DNA from: Candidatus Poribacteria bacterium
GTDB taxonomy: Bacteria; Poribacteria; WGA-4E; WGA-3G
Reading direction: 5' to 3'
Assembly: GCA_022394775.1 (NCBI GenBank)
Contig: JAGFCB010000037.1
Coordinates: 1-63,502, forward strand
Length of the DNA: 63,502 nucleotides
The translations under genes were made by a program, and so were the position numbers. The notes under the pieces were generated by a model. The model was given only the letters and a program-made list of their open reading frames with translations, did not search any database and had not been told where the DNA came from. Below, one piece after another: positions 9,684 through 17,368 of this stretch (positions are counted from its first letter, which is position 1; each line of letters starts with the position of its first letter).

Positions 9684-10844
9684 ATGATTATCAATCGGCT
9701 TATCGCAAAGAACTGGCGGAATTTTCAACAGATTAATGTTCCGCTTAGGGAACGGCAGTTTATTGTCGGTCCAAATGCTTCTGGCAAATCTAACCTACTG
9801 GACATTTTTCGTTTTCTCCGCGATATTGTCAAGGTGGATGGTGGAGGATTTCAAAAAGCTGTCAAGGACCGTGGAGGTGTTTCTAAGATTCGGTGTCTAG
9901 CGGCTCGGAGCGATCCAGAAGTTAGAATTGAGATTCACATCGCTGATACGCCTGGTGCTCCTACAACATGGCGGTATGTACTGGCGTTTCGTCAAGAAAC
10001 CCGAGGATATCGTCGAACCTATCTTACAGAGGAAAAGGTATATAAGAAAAATAAAGTCCTTCTTGATAGACCAGATAAAGATGATAAGGAGGATATGGAT
10101 CGTCTTACTCAGACTTTCCTTGAACAGATTAATATGAATGCCGATTTTCGAGAGATTGTCCAGTTCCTCCGAGATGTTACTTATCTTCATCTGGTTCCTC
10201 AACTCCTCCGTTTTGCGGACTCAATCCAAGGCAGAATTGTTGAAGAGGACCCATTTGGTCAAGGATTTCTCGAAAGGGTTGCTGGTGTCAACGATAGAAC
10301 TCGCCGCTCTCGTCTTAGAAAAATTGAATCGGCACTCAAAATTGCTGTACCACAGTTTGAACAATTGGAATTTATTCGCGACGAAATCACAGGACGACCA
10401 CATTTACGAGCACTTTATTCTCATTGGCGCGCCCAAGGTGTGTGGCAGCAAGAAGATCAATTTTCTGATGGAACACTTCGATTGCTCGGACTGCTGTGGT
10501 CTCTGCTTGAAAGTGACTCGGTTCTTTTATTGGAAGAACCTGAACTCTCATTGAATCTTGGAATTGTTTCTCAACTTGCACCTTTGATTTCCAAGATGCA
10601 GAGAAACAGGCGGCGGCAGGTCTTTGTTAGCACTCATAGCGATGCTCTTCTCACCGATCCGGGCATTGATGGTACGGAAGTTCTTATGCTGGCACCTGCG
10701 AAAACAGAAACAACAGTCATACCTGCATGGGATATTAAGCCTGTGCGGGGTTTACTTGAGGCGGGTCTAACAGTTGGTGAGGCTGTGCTTTCAAAAACCG
10801 GTCCTGAACAGGCAGAACAGTTAAGTCTATTAAAATGGGATTAA
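9684..10844 (+). CDS. RecF/SMC-type AAA ATPase (AAA_21-like)
   Basis: A 386 aa ABC-type ATPase related to RecF and OLD family heads. Walker A is GPNASGKS (residues 29-36), followed by a long insert. The signature-like FSDGTLRLLGL comes before Walker B LLLEEPELSLN (about 282) and the STHSDALL switch histidine (about 315). ATG 9684 has AAGGAAA upstream; the ATG at 9618 lies inside the promoter region. The next gene starts ten bases before this one ends. Pairs of such an ATPase with a small TOPRIM-like protein are typical of anti-phage modules (OLD, PARIS-like), so a defence role is inferred, not shown. Confidence 0.85.
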   Translation: MIINRLIAKNWRNFQQINVPLRERQFIVGPNASGKSNLLDIFRFLRDIVKVDGGGFQKAVKDRGGVSKIRCLAARSDPEVRIEIHIADTPGAPTTWRYVLAFRQETRGYRRTYLTEEKVYKKNKVLLDRPDKDDKEDMDRLTQTFLEQINMNADFREIVQFLRDVTYLHLVPQLLRFADSIQGRIVEEDPFGQGFLERVAGVNDRTRRSRLRKIESALKIAVPQFEQLEFIRDEITGRPHLRALYSHWRAQGVWQQEDQFSDGTLRLLGLLWSLLESDSVLLLEEPELSLNLGIVSQLAPLISKMQRNRRRQVFVSTHSDALLTDPGIDGTEVLMLAPAKTETTVIPAWDIKPVRGLLEAGLTVGEAVLSKTGPEQAEQLSLLKWD

Positions 10845-11452
10845 ACAATCTAATTCTTGTTGTTGAAGATAGACTCACCGATGCGGTTTCGAGCAAAATT
10901 CTTCAGCATTTTGATATTGAAATTGTGCGAAGAGTCATATATGAAGGAAATTCTTATCTTCAACGAAAGGCATCAAATTACAACCGAGCAGCACATCAGG
11001 AATGTGGTGTTTTTATGTTGACGGATTTGGATTCTCCTAATATATGTCCACTTACTCTCATTAGATCTTGGGTGAAGGGGGATTTAAATCGTTGGTTTTT
11101 CCTTAGAGTCGCAGTCATGGAAATTGAGTCTTGGATTATGGCGGATCGGCAAGCTGTTTCAGAATTTTTAGCGATTCCGATTAATCGCATTCCCCGAAAC
11201 ACTGACGAAATCACTGATCCTAAAGAATTCCTTGTGTCCCTTGCACGAAGGAGTAGACAGACAAGGCTACGAGAAGCACTTGTACCATCGCGAAACGATA
11301 AATCCGCAAAAACAGGAAATGAATATAACCCTCGCTTAATCCAGTTTGTCCGAGACCACTGGAATTTAGAACGCGCTGCTTCCGTATCACCAAGTCTAAA
11401 ACGCACATTAGACCGACTTACTGAAGAGAAAAACGCGGGAACTGACCAGTGA
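10835..11452 (+). CDS. TOPRIM-like (DUF4276-type) partner of the ATPase
   Basis: A 205 aa protein that resembles the DUF4276/TOPRIM-like partners found beside AAA ATPases. The N-terminal strand LILVVEDRLTDAV carries an acidic residue where TOPRIM domains have their catalytic Glu. The later FMLTDLDSP gives a D-x-D pair, and VMEIESWIMAD follows. The C-terminal part is basic and helical. It overlaps the ATPase by ten bases, and its TGA is overlapped by the GTG of the next gene, so all three are probably translationally coupled. Family assignment rests on motif spacing and context and is moderate. A nuclease or RNA-cleaving effector role is inferred from analogous two-gene defence systems. Confidence 0.6.
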   Translation: MGLNNLILVVEDRLTDAVSSKILQHFDIEIVRRVIYEGNSYLQRKASNYNRAAHQECGVFMLTDLDSPNICPLTLIRSWVKGDLNRWFFLRVAVMEIESWIMADRQAVSEFLAIPINRIPRNTDEITDPKEFLVSLARRSRQTRLREALVPSRNDKSAKTGNEYNPRLIQFVRDHWNLERAASVSPSLKRTLDRLTEEKNAGTDQ

Positions 11453-11754
11453 ACAAAAAATTCCAACGACACATTGAAGATTTCACCTGCGCACATTGCG
11501 GTGCCGCTGTCAAAGGAGACGGATACACCAATCATTGCCCAGAATGTCTCTGGAGCCAACACGTTGATGTCAACCCAGGCGACCGATCCGCGTCCTGTCG
11601 TGGGTTGATGGAACCAGTAGTGTTTACTGTGAAGCACGGCAATTATATCCTGACACACCGCTGTATAACATGTGGCATCGAAAAAAAGAACAAAACAGCA
11701 AAAAATGATAACTTTGAAGCCATCCTTAGCCTACAAGGAGAACTAAATGTCTAA
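11449..11754 (+). CDS. RNHCP domain zinc protein
   Basis: A 101 aa protein of the RNHCP family (named for a conserved Arg-Asn-His-Cys-Pro region), here YTNHCPECLWSQHVD. Two zinc-binding sites are likely: CAHCG with NHCPECL, and a C-terminal HRCITCG. It starts with GTG at 11449, four bases inside the upstream stop (GTGA overlap), and overlaps the next gene by eight bases. The biochemical role of the family is not established. Its position between a TOPRIM-like protein and an OmpA-like protein is unusual. Confidence 0.85.
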   Translation: MNKKFQRHIEDFTCAHCGAAVKGDGYTNHCPECLWSQHVDVNPGDRSASCRGLMEPVVFTVKHGNYILTHRCITCGIEKKNKTAKNDNFEAILSLQGELNV

Positions 11755-12649
11755 AAAAGGAATTCTTGCAATCGTATCTATCTGTATTGCTGCGATTGCT
11801 GCCATTGTTTTGGCAGTAATGCTCTATTCAACTTCGGGCGAACTCAAACAGACACAGACGGAATTGGCTACGACCAAAGCGACTTTGCAAACGACTGAGA
11901 CCGCTAAAGCGGATCTGGAAAAGAAGTTAGCTGAAACCCAAGCCACGTTGGAGGAAACGCGTTCAGAGTTGAATCAAACGCAGGAGATATTGCAAAATGC
12001 AAGCGAAGCCGCCCGAAAAATCGCCGCTGAACGGAGTACACTTCAAAAGGATAAAAGGGCGTTGGAACGCGAAAAAGAGAATCTCCGCGCGAAACTCACC
12101 GAGATTGAATCCGAATTACAGCGGATCCGGGAGCAATCGCAACGTTCAATTGCGGCTATCCAAGAGCGGTTTAAAGATACAGTCGGGGCGGTGTTAGATG
12201 ACGCTGGACGGTTGAAACTCGATGTCAAGGGAAAAATCCTGTTTGAAACAGGCAGCGCGATTCTGAGCATAGAAGGAAAAGAACTTCTGGATGCAATTGC
12301 GGAAGAGATATTGCTCAACGTAGACTATTCGGCTGATGCAATTCGGATTGAGGGACATACAGACAATACGCCTATCGGCGGCGACGCGCTGCGGAACTGG
12401 AACCTCTCAACCGAGCGTGCAATCGCAGCAGTGAAATACTTGCAGGAACATGCTGATGTGAGTGCGGAACGATTGGCAGCGACCGGATACGCCTTCTATC
12501 AACCTATAGATACTGCCGACACACCAGAAGCGAAAGCCAAAAATCGGAGGATCGAAATTATACTCGTCCCACCGCAAGATTTTTTGGCTGAACTCCTAAC
12601 ATCGCTCCAAAATGTGATGACATCTATTGAGACGAAGGTGTCTCAGTAG
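11747..12649 (+). CDS. OmpA/MotB-type cell-wall-binding protein with coiled coil
   Basis: A 300 aa envelope protein. An N-terminal membrane anchor (ILAIVSICIAAIAAIVLAVM, about residues 5-25) is followed by a long coiled coil rich in TQTELATTKATL-type heptads (about 28-145). A C-terminal OmpA-like domain (about 155-275) binds peptidoglycan, with ILFETGSAILS, IRIEGHTDNTPIGG, NWNLSTERA and KNRRIEI as the usual signatures. AAGGAG precedes the ATG. The 3' end overlaps the convergent outer-membrane gene by 26 bases. It may tether the preceding products to the envelope or may simply share a transcript. Confidence 0.85.
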   Translation: MSKKGILAIVSICIAAIAAIVLAVMLYSTSGELKQTQTELATTKATLQTTETAKADLEKKLAETQATLEETRSELNQTQEILQNASEAARKIAAERSTLQKDKRALEREKENLRAKLTEIESELQRIREQSQRSIAAIQERFKDTVGAVLDDAGRLKLDVKGKILFETGSAILSIEGKELLDAIAEEILLNVDYSADAIRIEGHTDNTPIGGDALRNWNLSTERAIAAVKYLQEHADVSAERLAATGYAFYQPIDTADTPEAKAKNRRIEIILVPPQDFLAELLTSLQNVMTSIETKVSQ

Positions 12650-13502
12650 TTTCCTCCACCGCTTTTTTCTTTGGAACCGCGCGTTTTGCTTCTACCGCAA
12701 GTTCTGTTGCGCGTTTGATCAACCGTTGCGTTTCGTCAATCTGTTCCAGTAACTGCGCGTTTGTCCACGAAACGGAAACAAGATAGCGCAATGCATCTGG
12801 ATCGTTCAAGGTTTCGGCACCGAGCGCAACCTGAAGTCCATTGGACGCAGAATAGCGCAAACCCGCGTTCACACCGACACCATCAAATTCGAGGCTCGTC
12901 GTGATGTCACCGCGCGCAAAAGCTGGTTGGAATTCTTTGCTCAGCCCCACAAACACGCCTATAGGCCCTTCTTCAAACGCAAACCGCTGCGTGCCAATCC
13001 CGATATGCCCAGAAAATCGATGTATCCGCGGCAGGTTGAAAGTTTTACTGATAGCAAGAAACGCCGAGGGGATTTCATCTGCTTCTTGTTCCGAATCCGA
13101 CAAAGCAATATTTTTACCAAGTTCCTCTATACCTATCGCTATATTCGGGCGCGCGCCGGTTTCTTGTTCTTTTAAGAGTTGTAACTTCAGGCGTGCTGTC
13201 CGGTCAGCAGAAGGTTCAGTACCGTGTTCATTCCATAGGTGTGTCAGTCCGAATTCAAGTCGGTCGAACAGCCCAAAGTTCAGCTGGATTGCGACAGCAT
13301 CACCAAAATTCGCAGTCGTATGAGGCATCGACTGTTGTTGGAAACCGAGATAAGTCCCTGCCTCGAATATCCCGTGTTTCAGCACCCTACCGGTTGGAAT
13401 ATCTACCAATCCACTTTCTGTAAACACTTCACCCCTGACCGGGTTAGAAACCCGGATGAATACAGAAACGATCAGAGAGAGCATAAACAGGAAACGAACC
13501 AT
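12624..13502 (-). CDS. predicted outer-membrane beta-barrel protein (YjbH-like N-terminus)
   Basis: A 292 aa secreted protein. It has an N-terminal signal (FLFMLSLIVSVFI), then SGLVDIPTGRVLKHG, which resembles the entry motif of YjbH/GfcD-type barrels. Alternating short hydrophobic strands follow (FGLFDRLEFGLTHLW, VNAGLRYSASNGLQVALG). The C-terminal 50 residues are charged and helical. It lies five bases downstream of rpiA and is probably co-transcribed with it. The 3' end overlaps the convergent OmpA-like gene by 26 bases. The exact role is unknown. Confidence 0.65.
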   Translation of the reverse strand: MVRFLFMLSLIVSVFIRVSNPVRGEVFTESGLVDIPTGRVLKHGIFEAGTYLGFQQQSMPHTTANFGDAVAIQLNFGLFDRLEFGLTHLWNEHGTEPSADRTARLKLQLLKEQETGARPNIAIGIEELGKNIALSDSEQEADEIPSAFLAISKTFNLPRIHRFSGHIGIGTQRFAFEEGPIGVFVGLSKEFQPAFARGDITTSLEFDGVGVNAGLRYSASNGLQVALGAETLNDPDALRYLVSVSWTNAQLLEQIDETQRLIKRATELAVEAKRAVPKKKAVEETTETPSSQ

Positions 13503-13507
13503 TGGTG

Positions 13508-14197
13508 CTACTCCATATACTCGATACCCGAAGGTGTGCCGATGATGATTTTGTCAGCCCGGTTCACGAAAATTCCGTTCTCGACCACACCGGGAATGTT
13601 ATTAAGCTGCATCTCTACCGCTTCAGGCACAGGGATACCGTCAAAGTGGCAGTCCAGGATATAGTTGCCGTTGTCGGTAATGAGTGGGGACGGATTATCG
13701 TCTTCTGAAGTGTTCTGCCGTAGTGTTGATTTTCCGCAAATCCGATTGACAGCCGTTTGGGTCGCTTCCCATCCGAATCGTACAATTTCCACTGGGAGCG
13801 GAAAGTTCGTGCCGAGGACGCGTGATACCTTGCTTTCATCAACAACAATCAATATCTCTTTCGACGCGTTAGCGATAATCTTCTCTCTAACGAGCGCAGC
13901 ACCACCCCCTTTAATCAGATTGAGGTGTGCGTCTACCTCATCAGCACCGTCAATCGTCAGATCAATGGTAGGGTGTGTGGCGAGCGTTGTCAGGGGTATC
14001 TTTTCTGCTAAGGCAATCTTTTCGGTGCCTTCGGAGGTCGGTATACCGATAATATCAAGCCCGTCGCGCACCATCGCACCAAGTTTCAAGAGCGCGTAAT
14101 AGACGGTGGAACCTGTACCTAACCCGACAATCATACCGGATCGAACGTTTTCTGTCGCTTTTTCTGCAGCTATTTTTTTCTTGTTTTCAGTGTTCAT
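13508..14197 (-). CDS. rpiA: ribose-5-phosphate isomerase A
   Basis: A 229 aa enzyme that interconverts ribose-5-phosphate and ribulose-5-phosphate in the non-oxidative pentose phosphate pathway. All family signatures are present: GLGTGSTVYYAL near the N-terminus, IPLTTLATHPTIDLTIDGADEVD with the catalytic acid, LIKGGGAALVREKI, and a C-terminal NNIPGVVENGIF. Length matches the family (about 220-230). The ATG at 14197 begins a Lys-rich leader (MNTENKKKIAAEKA). It is divergent from the aspartoacylase-family gene. Confidence 0.93.
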   Translation of the reverse strand: MNTENKKKIAAEKATENVRSGMIVGLGTGSTVYYALLKLGAMVRDGLDIIGIPTSEGTEKIALAEKIPLTTLATHPTIDLTIDGADEVDAHLNLIKGGGAALVREKIIANASKEILIVVDESKVSRVLGTNFPLPVEIVRFGWEATQTAVNRICGKSTLRQNTSEDDNPSPLITDNGNYILDCHFDGIPVPEAVEMQLNNIPGVVENGIFVNRADKIIIGTPSGIEYME

Positions 14198-14258
14198 GAT
14201 AATATAAGTTTATCAAACAATCTCCTGAAAAGCAAGTTTTTATATCCTTCTTCGGCAT

Positions 14259-14319
14259 TAGTTATCGGTAACAACGAGTAATCTCTTAACTAACAACTGA
14301 TAACCGATAACTGACAACT
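14259..14319. repeat. GTTATCGGTTATCAG-type palindromic intergenic repeat
   Basis: AGTTATCGGT on the left is inverted as ACCGATAACT on the right, with CTTAACTAACAACTGATA between. The same vocabulary (GTTGTCAGTTATCAG and its complement) recurs near 38264, 40684, 46134, 56555 and 63232. Confidence 0.6.
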
Positions 14320-14337
14320 ACTCCCCCAACAAAACAT

Positions 14338-14366
14338 TTGATTCTTTTTACCGGTTGTGCTAAAAT
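14338..14366 (+). promoter_or_regulatory. sigma70-type promoter, possibly giving a leaderless mRNA
   Basis: TTGATT at 14338-14343, a 17 nt spacer and TAAAAT at 14361-14366. The ATG at 14374 is only seven nucleotides past the -10 box and has no Shine-Dalgarno, so transcription may start at or next to the start codon. Confidence 0.55.
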
Positions 14367-14373
14367 AACCGTC

Positions 14374-15360
14374 ATGAGGAACAATATTCGCCATAGCAAT
14401 TTGGTGGTTGGACAATTGGTCGCTGAACCCGGTACTCGGATTGAAGGACATCTCAAAATTGGCACGATGTCTGACGGAACGGATGTCCGACTGCCTGTCG
14501 TTTTAATCAACGGGCGGTACCCCGGTAAAACACTTTACATCCAAGCCATTAGCGACGGAGATGAACTCAACGGGATCGCTGTTGTTCATCAAATTCTCCG
14601 AACGATCACACCAGATCAGTTACACGGCAAGATTATCGCTGTGCCGCTCGTCAACTTCCACGCGTTTCATGCAAAACAAGCATTCAGTCCTGTGGACAAC
14701 CGTAAAATGAACCGCTGTTTCCCGGGCAAACGTGATGGCACGTCAAGTGAACGGATCGCTTATCATCTTTTTCAACACGCGGTTCAGCAAGCCGACTACT
14801 GCCTTGATCTGCACCAAGGCGGCGTATCTCCAATGATAGACGAGGTTCGCGTCCGCGTTGGCGAAAAACATACGCTACATGGTGCGTGTCTTGAACTCGC
14901 ACGCGTCTTCGGTATCGGACATATTCTCAATCAGAAAGGACCGAAGGGGCAACTCGCACAGGCAGCACCCGAGATCGGCATCCCGACCATTGATCCTGAA
15001 TTGGGGGGAACCCACGGATGGGATGCAACAAGCATCGAAAAAGGCGTGCGCGGTGTGCGCAATGTGCTACAATACTATGATTTTATTCTTGGAACGCCAG
15101 AGGTGCCTGAACAGCAAGTCGTTGTTAAACAATTTGTGTCGCTTATTAGCAATGAAGGCGGTTTTATCTATTATAGAGCCGAATTATATGAGCACCTAAC
15201 AGCGTCTCAACCTGTTGCTGATATTTGTGATGTCTTTGGCAATGTTCAGGAATCCATATCTTCGCCAGTTGACGGTATTTTCTGGGCAAAACCTATTTAT
15301 CCAATGGTTGCGAGTGGCGGTTTCGTCGGTAAAATCGGCACACCGATTGGGTATCTCTAA
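14374..15360 (+). CDS. succinylglutamate desuccinylase/aspartoacylase family protein
   Basis: A 328 aa zinc hydrolase of the AstE/AspA family, which removes acyl groups from amino acids. Signatures are ISDGDELNGIAVV (metal site, Asp and Glu where His-x-x-Glu is usual), VDNRKMNRCFPG (the DxxNLNRxFPG-like substrate loop) and CLDLHQGG (zinc His). The first site reads ISDGDELNG rather than the standard GxHGxE, so activity may differ from the classic enzymes. ATG 14374 is favoured over an upstream one that would start inside the promoter. The aminopeptidase P gene follows 21 nt later. Confidence 0.8.
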   Translation: MRNNIRHSNLVVGQLVAEPGTRIEGHLKIGTMSDGTDVRLPVVLINGRYPGKTLYIQAISDGDELNGIAVVHQILRTITPDQLHGKIIAVPLVNFHAFHAKQAFSPVDNRKMNRCFPGKRDGTSSERIAYHLFQHAVQQADYCLDLHQGGVSPMIDEVRVRVGEKHTLHGACLELARVFGIGHILNQKGPKGQLAQAAPEIGIPTIDPELGGTHGWDATSIEKGVRGVRNVLQYYDFILGTPEVPEQQVVVKQFVSLISNEGGFIYYRAELYEHLTASQPVADICDVFGNVQESISSPVDGIFWAKPIYPMVASGGFVGKIGTPIGYL

Positions 15361-15381
15361 TTTTCACGAGGAGGAAACGGC

Positions 15382-16689
15382 TTGCACAAACAGAATCGTA
15401 AAGCCTTTATCGAAAAAATGGGAAGTGGCGGTGTCGCTATCTTCGCCAGTACGCCACCCGCAAGGTGGAACCACGACACTGAATATCTTTACCGTCCGGA
15501 TCCGAATTTTTATTACCTGACAGGGTTTGAAGAACCGGAGTCGATTTGTGTCATTGCACCTGAACATCCGAAGCACCAATATATCCTGTTTGTTCGTCCG
15601 AAAGACAAGCAGGCAGAAATTTGGAACGGTAAGCGCGTCGGCGTTAAAGATGCACGTCAGTATTACGGTGCGGATAAAGCCTATCCGATAGAAGAATTCA
15701 GTGAAAAAATCGGGAAATACCTGCAAGGTGCTGACAGGCTTTACTATACGCTCGGTTCTAATGAAGATGTTGATGCCGAAATTCTTGCCCGTTTCTCACA
15801 GTCTGTGAAGTCACGGATCCGATCAGGCAAAGGGTTTGATACGCTTGTCGATCCAAGCCCGATTCTCAGCGAACTGCGGCTCATCAAAAACGAGACCGAA
15901 TTGCAGCGCATCCAGATGGCAACGGAAATTACAGTAGCCGGGCATGTCGCGGCGATGAAAGCAGTGCGTCCGGGGATGTATGAATACGATTTAGAAGCCC
16001 TCGTCGAATCGACGTTCCGTATGAACGGTGCCGGCGGTCCTGCTTTTCCTACTATCGTGGCGAGCGGTAGCAACGCGACGATACTCCACTATACAACAAA
16101 TGATCGTCAAATTGAAGACGAAACACTCGTCCTTATTGACGCAGGCGCGGAATATGGTCGGTACTGCGGCGACGTGACCCGGACCTTCCCGGCAAACGGC
16201 ACCTTCACTGACGCACAAAGAGAAATCTATCAGCTCGTCCTTGAGGCGCACTGTGCTATTATTGACGGTATCCGTCCGGGTGTTTCCATCGACGAACCGC
16301 ACCAAAGGTCGATTGAGTTGTTAACAGAAAGCATGCTCAGCCTCGGTCTGCTAAAGGGGAAAGCGGAGAAGTTGATAGAAAAAGAAAAGTACAAGCAGTT
16401 TTACATGTACCGTATCGGACACATGCTCGGCTTAGATGTACACGATGTCAACTGCGTTCGCGAACCAGATGGCGAGTTTAAAACCTTCCAGCCGGGGATG
16501 GTGATGACCATTGAACCCGGACTCTACGTCGCCGACGATACAAAACATGTATCACGAGACTATCTGGGGATCGGTATCCGCATAGAGGACGACATTCTCG
16601 TCACTGAGGACGGTTGCGAAGTGCTAACAGATGGTGTCCCGAAAGAGATTGATGAAATCGAAGCACTTGTCCATAGCACAAAGTGGTAG
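15382..16689 (+). CDS. pepP: Xaa-Pro aminopeptidase (M24B)
   Basis: A 435 aa aminopeptidase P, which removes N-terminal residues ahead of proline. The N-terminal domain has the family's FYYLTGFEEPES motif. The C-terminal pita-bread fold supplies all metal ligands: LIDAGAEYGRYCGDVTRTF (two Asp), YRIGHMLGLDVHD (His), MTIEPGLYV (Glu) and IRIEDDILVTEDG (Glu). The start is TTG at 15382, supported by GAGGAGG eight nucleotides upstream; no in-frame ATG is better placed. Length is typical for the family. Confidence 0.9.
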   Translation: MHKQNRKAFIEKMGSGGVAIFASTPPARWNHDTEYLYRPDPNFYYLTGFEEPESICVIAPEHPKHQYILFVRPKDKQAEIWNGKRVGVKDARQYYGADKAYPIEEFSEKIGKYLQGADRLYYTLGSNEDVDAEILARFSQSVKSRIRSGKGFDTLVDPSPILSELRLIKNETELQRIQMATEITVAGHVAAMKAVRPGMYEYDLEALVESTFRMNGAGGPAFPTIVASGSNATILHYTTNDRQIEDETLVLIDAGAEYGRYCGDVTRTFPANGTFTDAQREIYQLVLEAHCAIIDGIRPGVSIDEPHQRSIELLTESMLSLGLLKGKAEKLIEKEKYKQFYMYRIGHMLGLDVHDVNCVREPDGEFKTFQPGMVMTIEPGLYVADDTKHVSRDYLGIGIRIEDDILVTEDGCEVLTDGVPKEIDEIEALVHSTKW

Positions 16690-16709
16690 GTATATTCCGT
16701 ATGCCGTCC
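16685..16709. repeat. short GTAGG...TGCCGT hairpin
   Basis: GGTAGGTATATTCCGTATGCCGTCC overlaps the aminopeptidase stop. Related hairpins of about 25-28 nt lie at 47867, 55773 and 58467, each between genes and just before a start codon. Confidence 0.4.
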
Positions 16710-16739
16710 ACCTAACTCTCAACTTGAAGGAGTCCCGTC

Positions 16740-17021
16740 ATGATTGAAAACTTAAGAAGACTAATCGTAGAAATGCAGGATGTAATCCGCCAGAAATACA
16801 AAGCCGAGATTAAGGGGATTTTCGGTTCATACACCCGCAGCGATTTTCACGCAGACAGTGATCTGGATCTCTTAGTAGATTTTGATGACAGTGCCAATCT
16901 GATGGATTATGTCAAGCTCCAACAATTTTTAGAAGATAGATTGGAATGCAAGATTGATGTAATATCGCGACATTCACGCTCGGAAGAAAAGCACTTCGTG
17001 CCTCTGTTCATAATGGCATGA
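16740..17021 (+). CDS. MntA-like nucleotidyltransferase, no HepT partner next to it
   Basis: A 93 aa minimal nucleotidyltransferase. The catalytic GS-x10-DxD motif is complete (GSYTRSDFHADSDLD). Family members (MntA) act as antitoxins that AMPylate an HEPN RNase. No HEPN gene follows; the next 347 nt are non-coding. The protein is closely related to the intact MntA at 27104 (MIENLRRLI versus MIEELKKIV, and the same DADSDLDLL region). AAGGAGT precedes ATG 16740. The final residues (FVPLFIMA) differ from the paralogue's EAIYL, so the C-terminus may have been altered when the partner was lost. Confidence 0.85.
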   Translation: MIENLRRLIVEMQDVIRQKYKAEIKGIFGSYTRSDFHADSDLDLLVDFDDSANLMDYVKLQQFLEDRLECKIDVISRHSRSEEKHFVPLFIMA

Positions 17022-17368
17022 CAAGTCTATACTATATCTTGTAGAATAGGCTGTTAGCCTGTTCCATCCGTAGAATAGGAAATCGTTAGTAGTCTGTCAC
17101 ATCTGAACTGATGGATGGTTTGTAGTAGAGCAATTCTGCGGCGTACTCGCCCAAATGCGACGTGCATTATTGCCCGTTTCCACGTGCGGTAAATCGCACT
17201 ACTACGAACCGAGTTTACCCTTCATTTTAACGTTGACAGATTATTAGTCTCCTGTTCCATGTCGCGACTTTTCCTCAAGATTCTATTTGACAAATTTGTA
17301 AAATTTAGTAGACTATATGCCACTATTGCTTTTCTAATCTGAAACACAAGATATTTCCGACGATAGAA
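17022..17368. other. intergenic region with a weak promoter
   Basis: No gene is seen. It holds an 84 bp palindromic repeat (17122-17205) and an AT-rich stretch before the helicase with TTGACA at 17287 and TAGACT 16 nt later, a possible weak promoter. The helicase ATG has no clear Shine-Dalgarno. Confidence 0.4.
17122..17205. repeat. 84 bp palindromic element, left of helicase
   Basis: GTAGTAGAGCAATTCTGCGG at the left is imperfectly inverted at the right end (CGGTAAATCGCACTACTAC). The core GCGGCGTACTCGCCCAAATG recurs with one change at 20880-20899, on the other side of the helicase gene. Confidence 0.6.

Noticed and set aside
10996..11658. 220-codon minus-strand frame opposite the TOPRIM-like and RNHCP genes
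   Set aside because: It crosses two overlapping, well-supported sense genes and has no motif or ribosome site.
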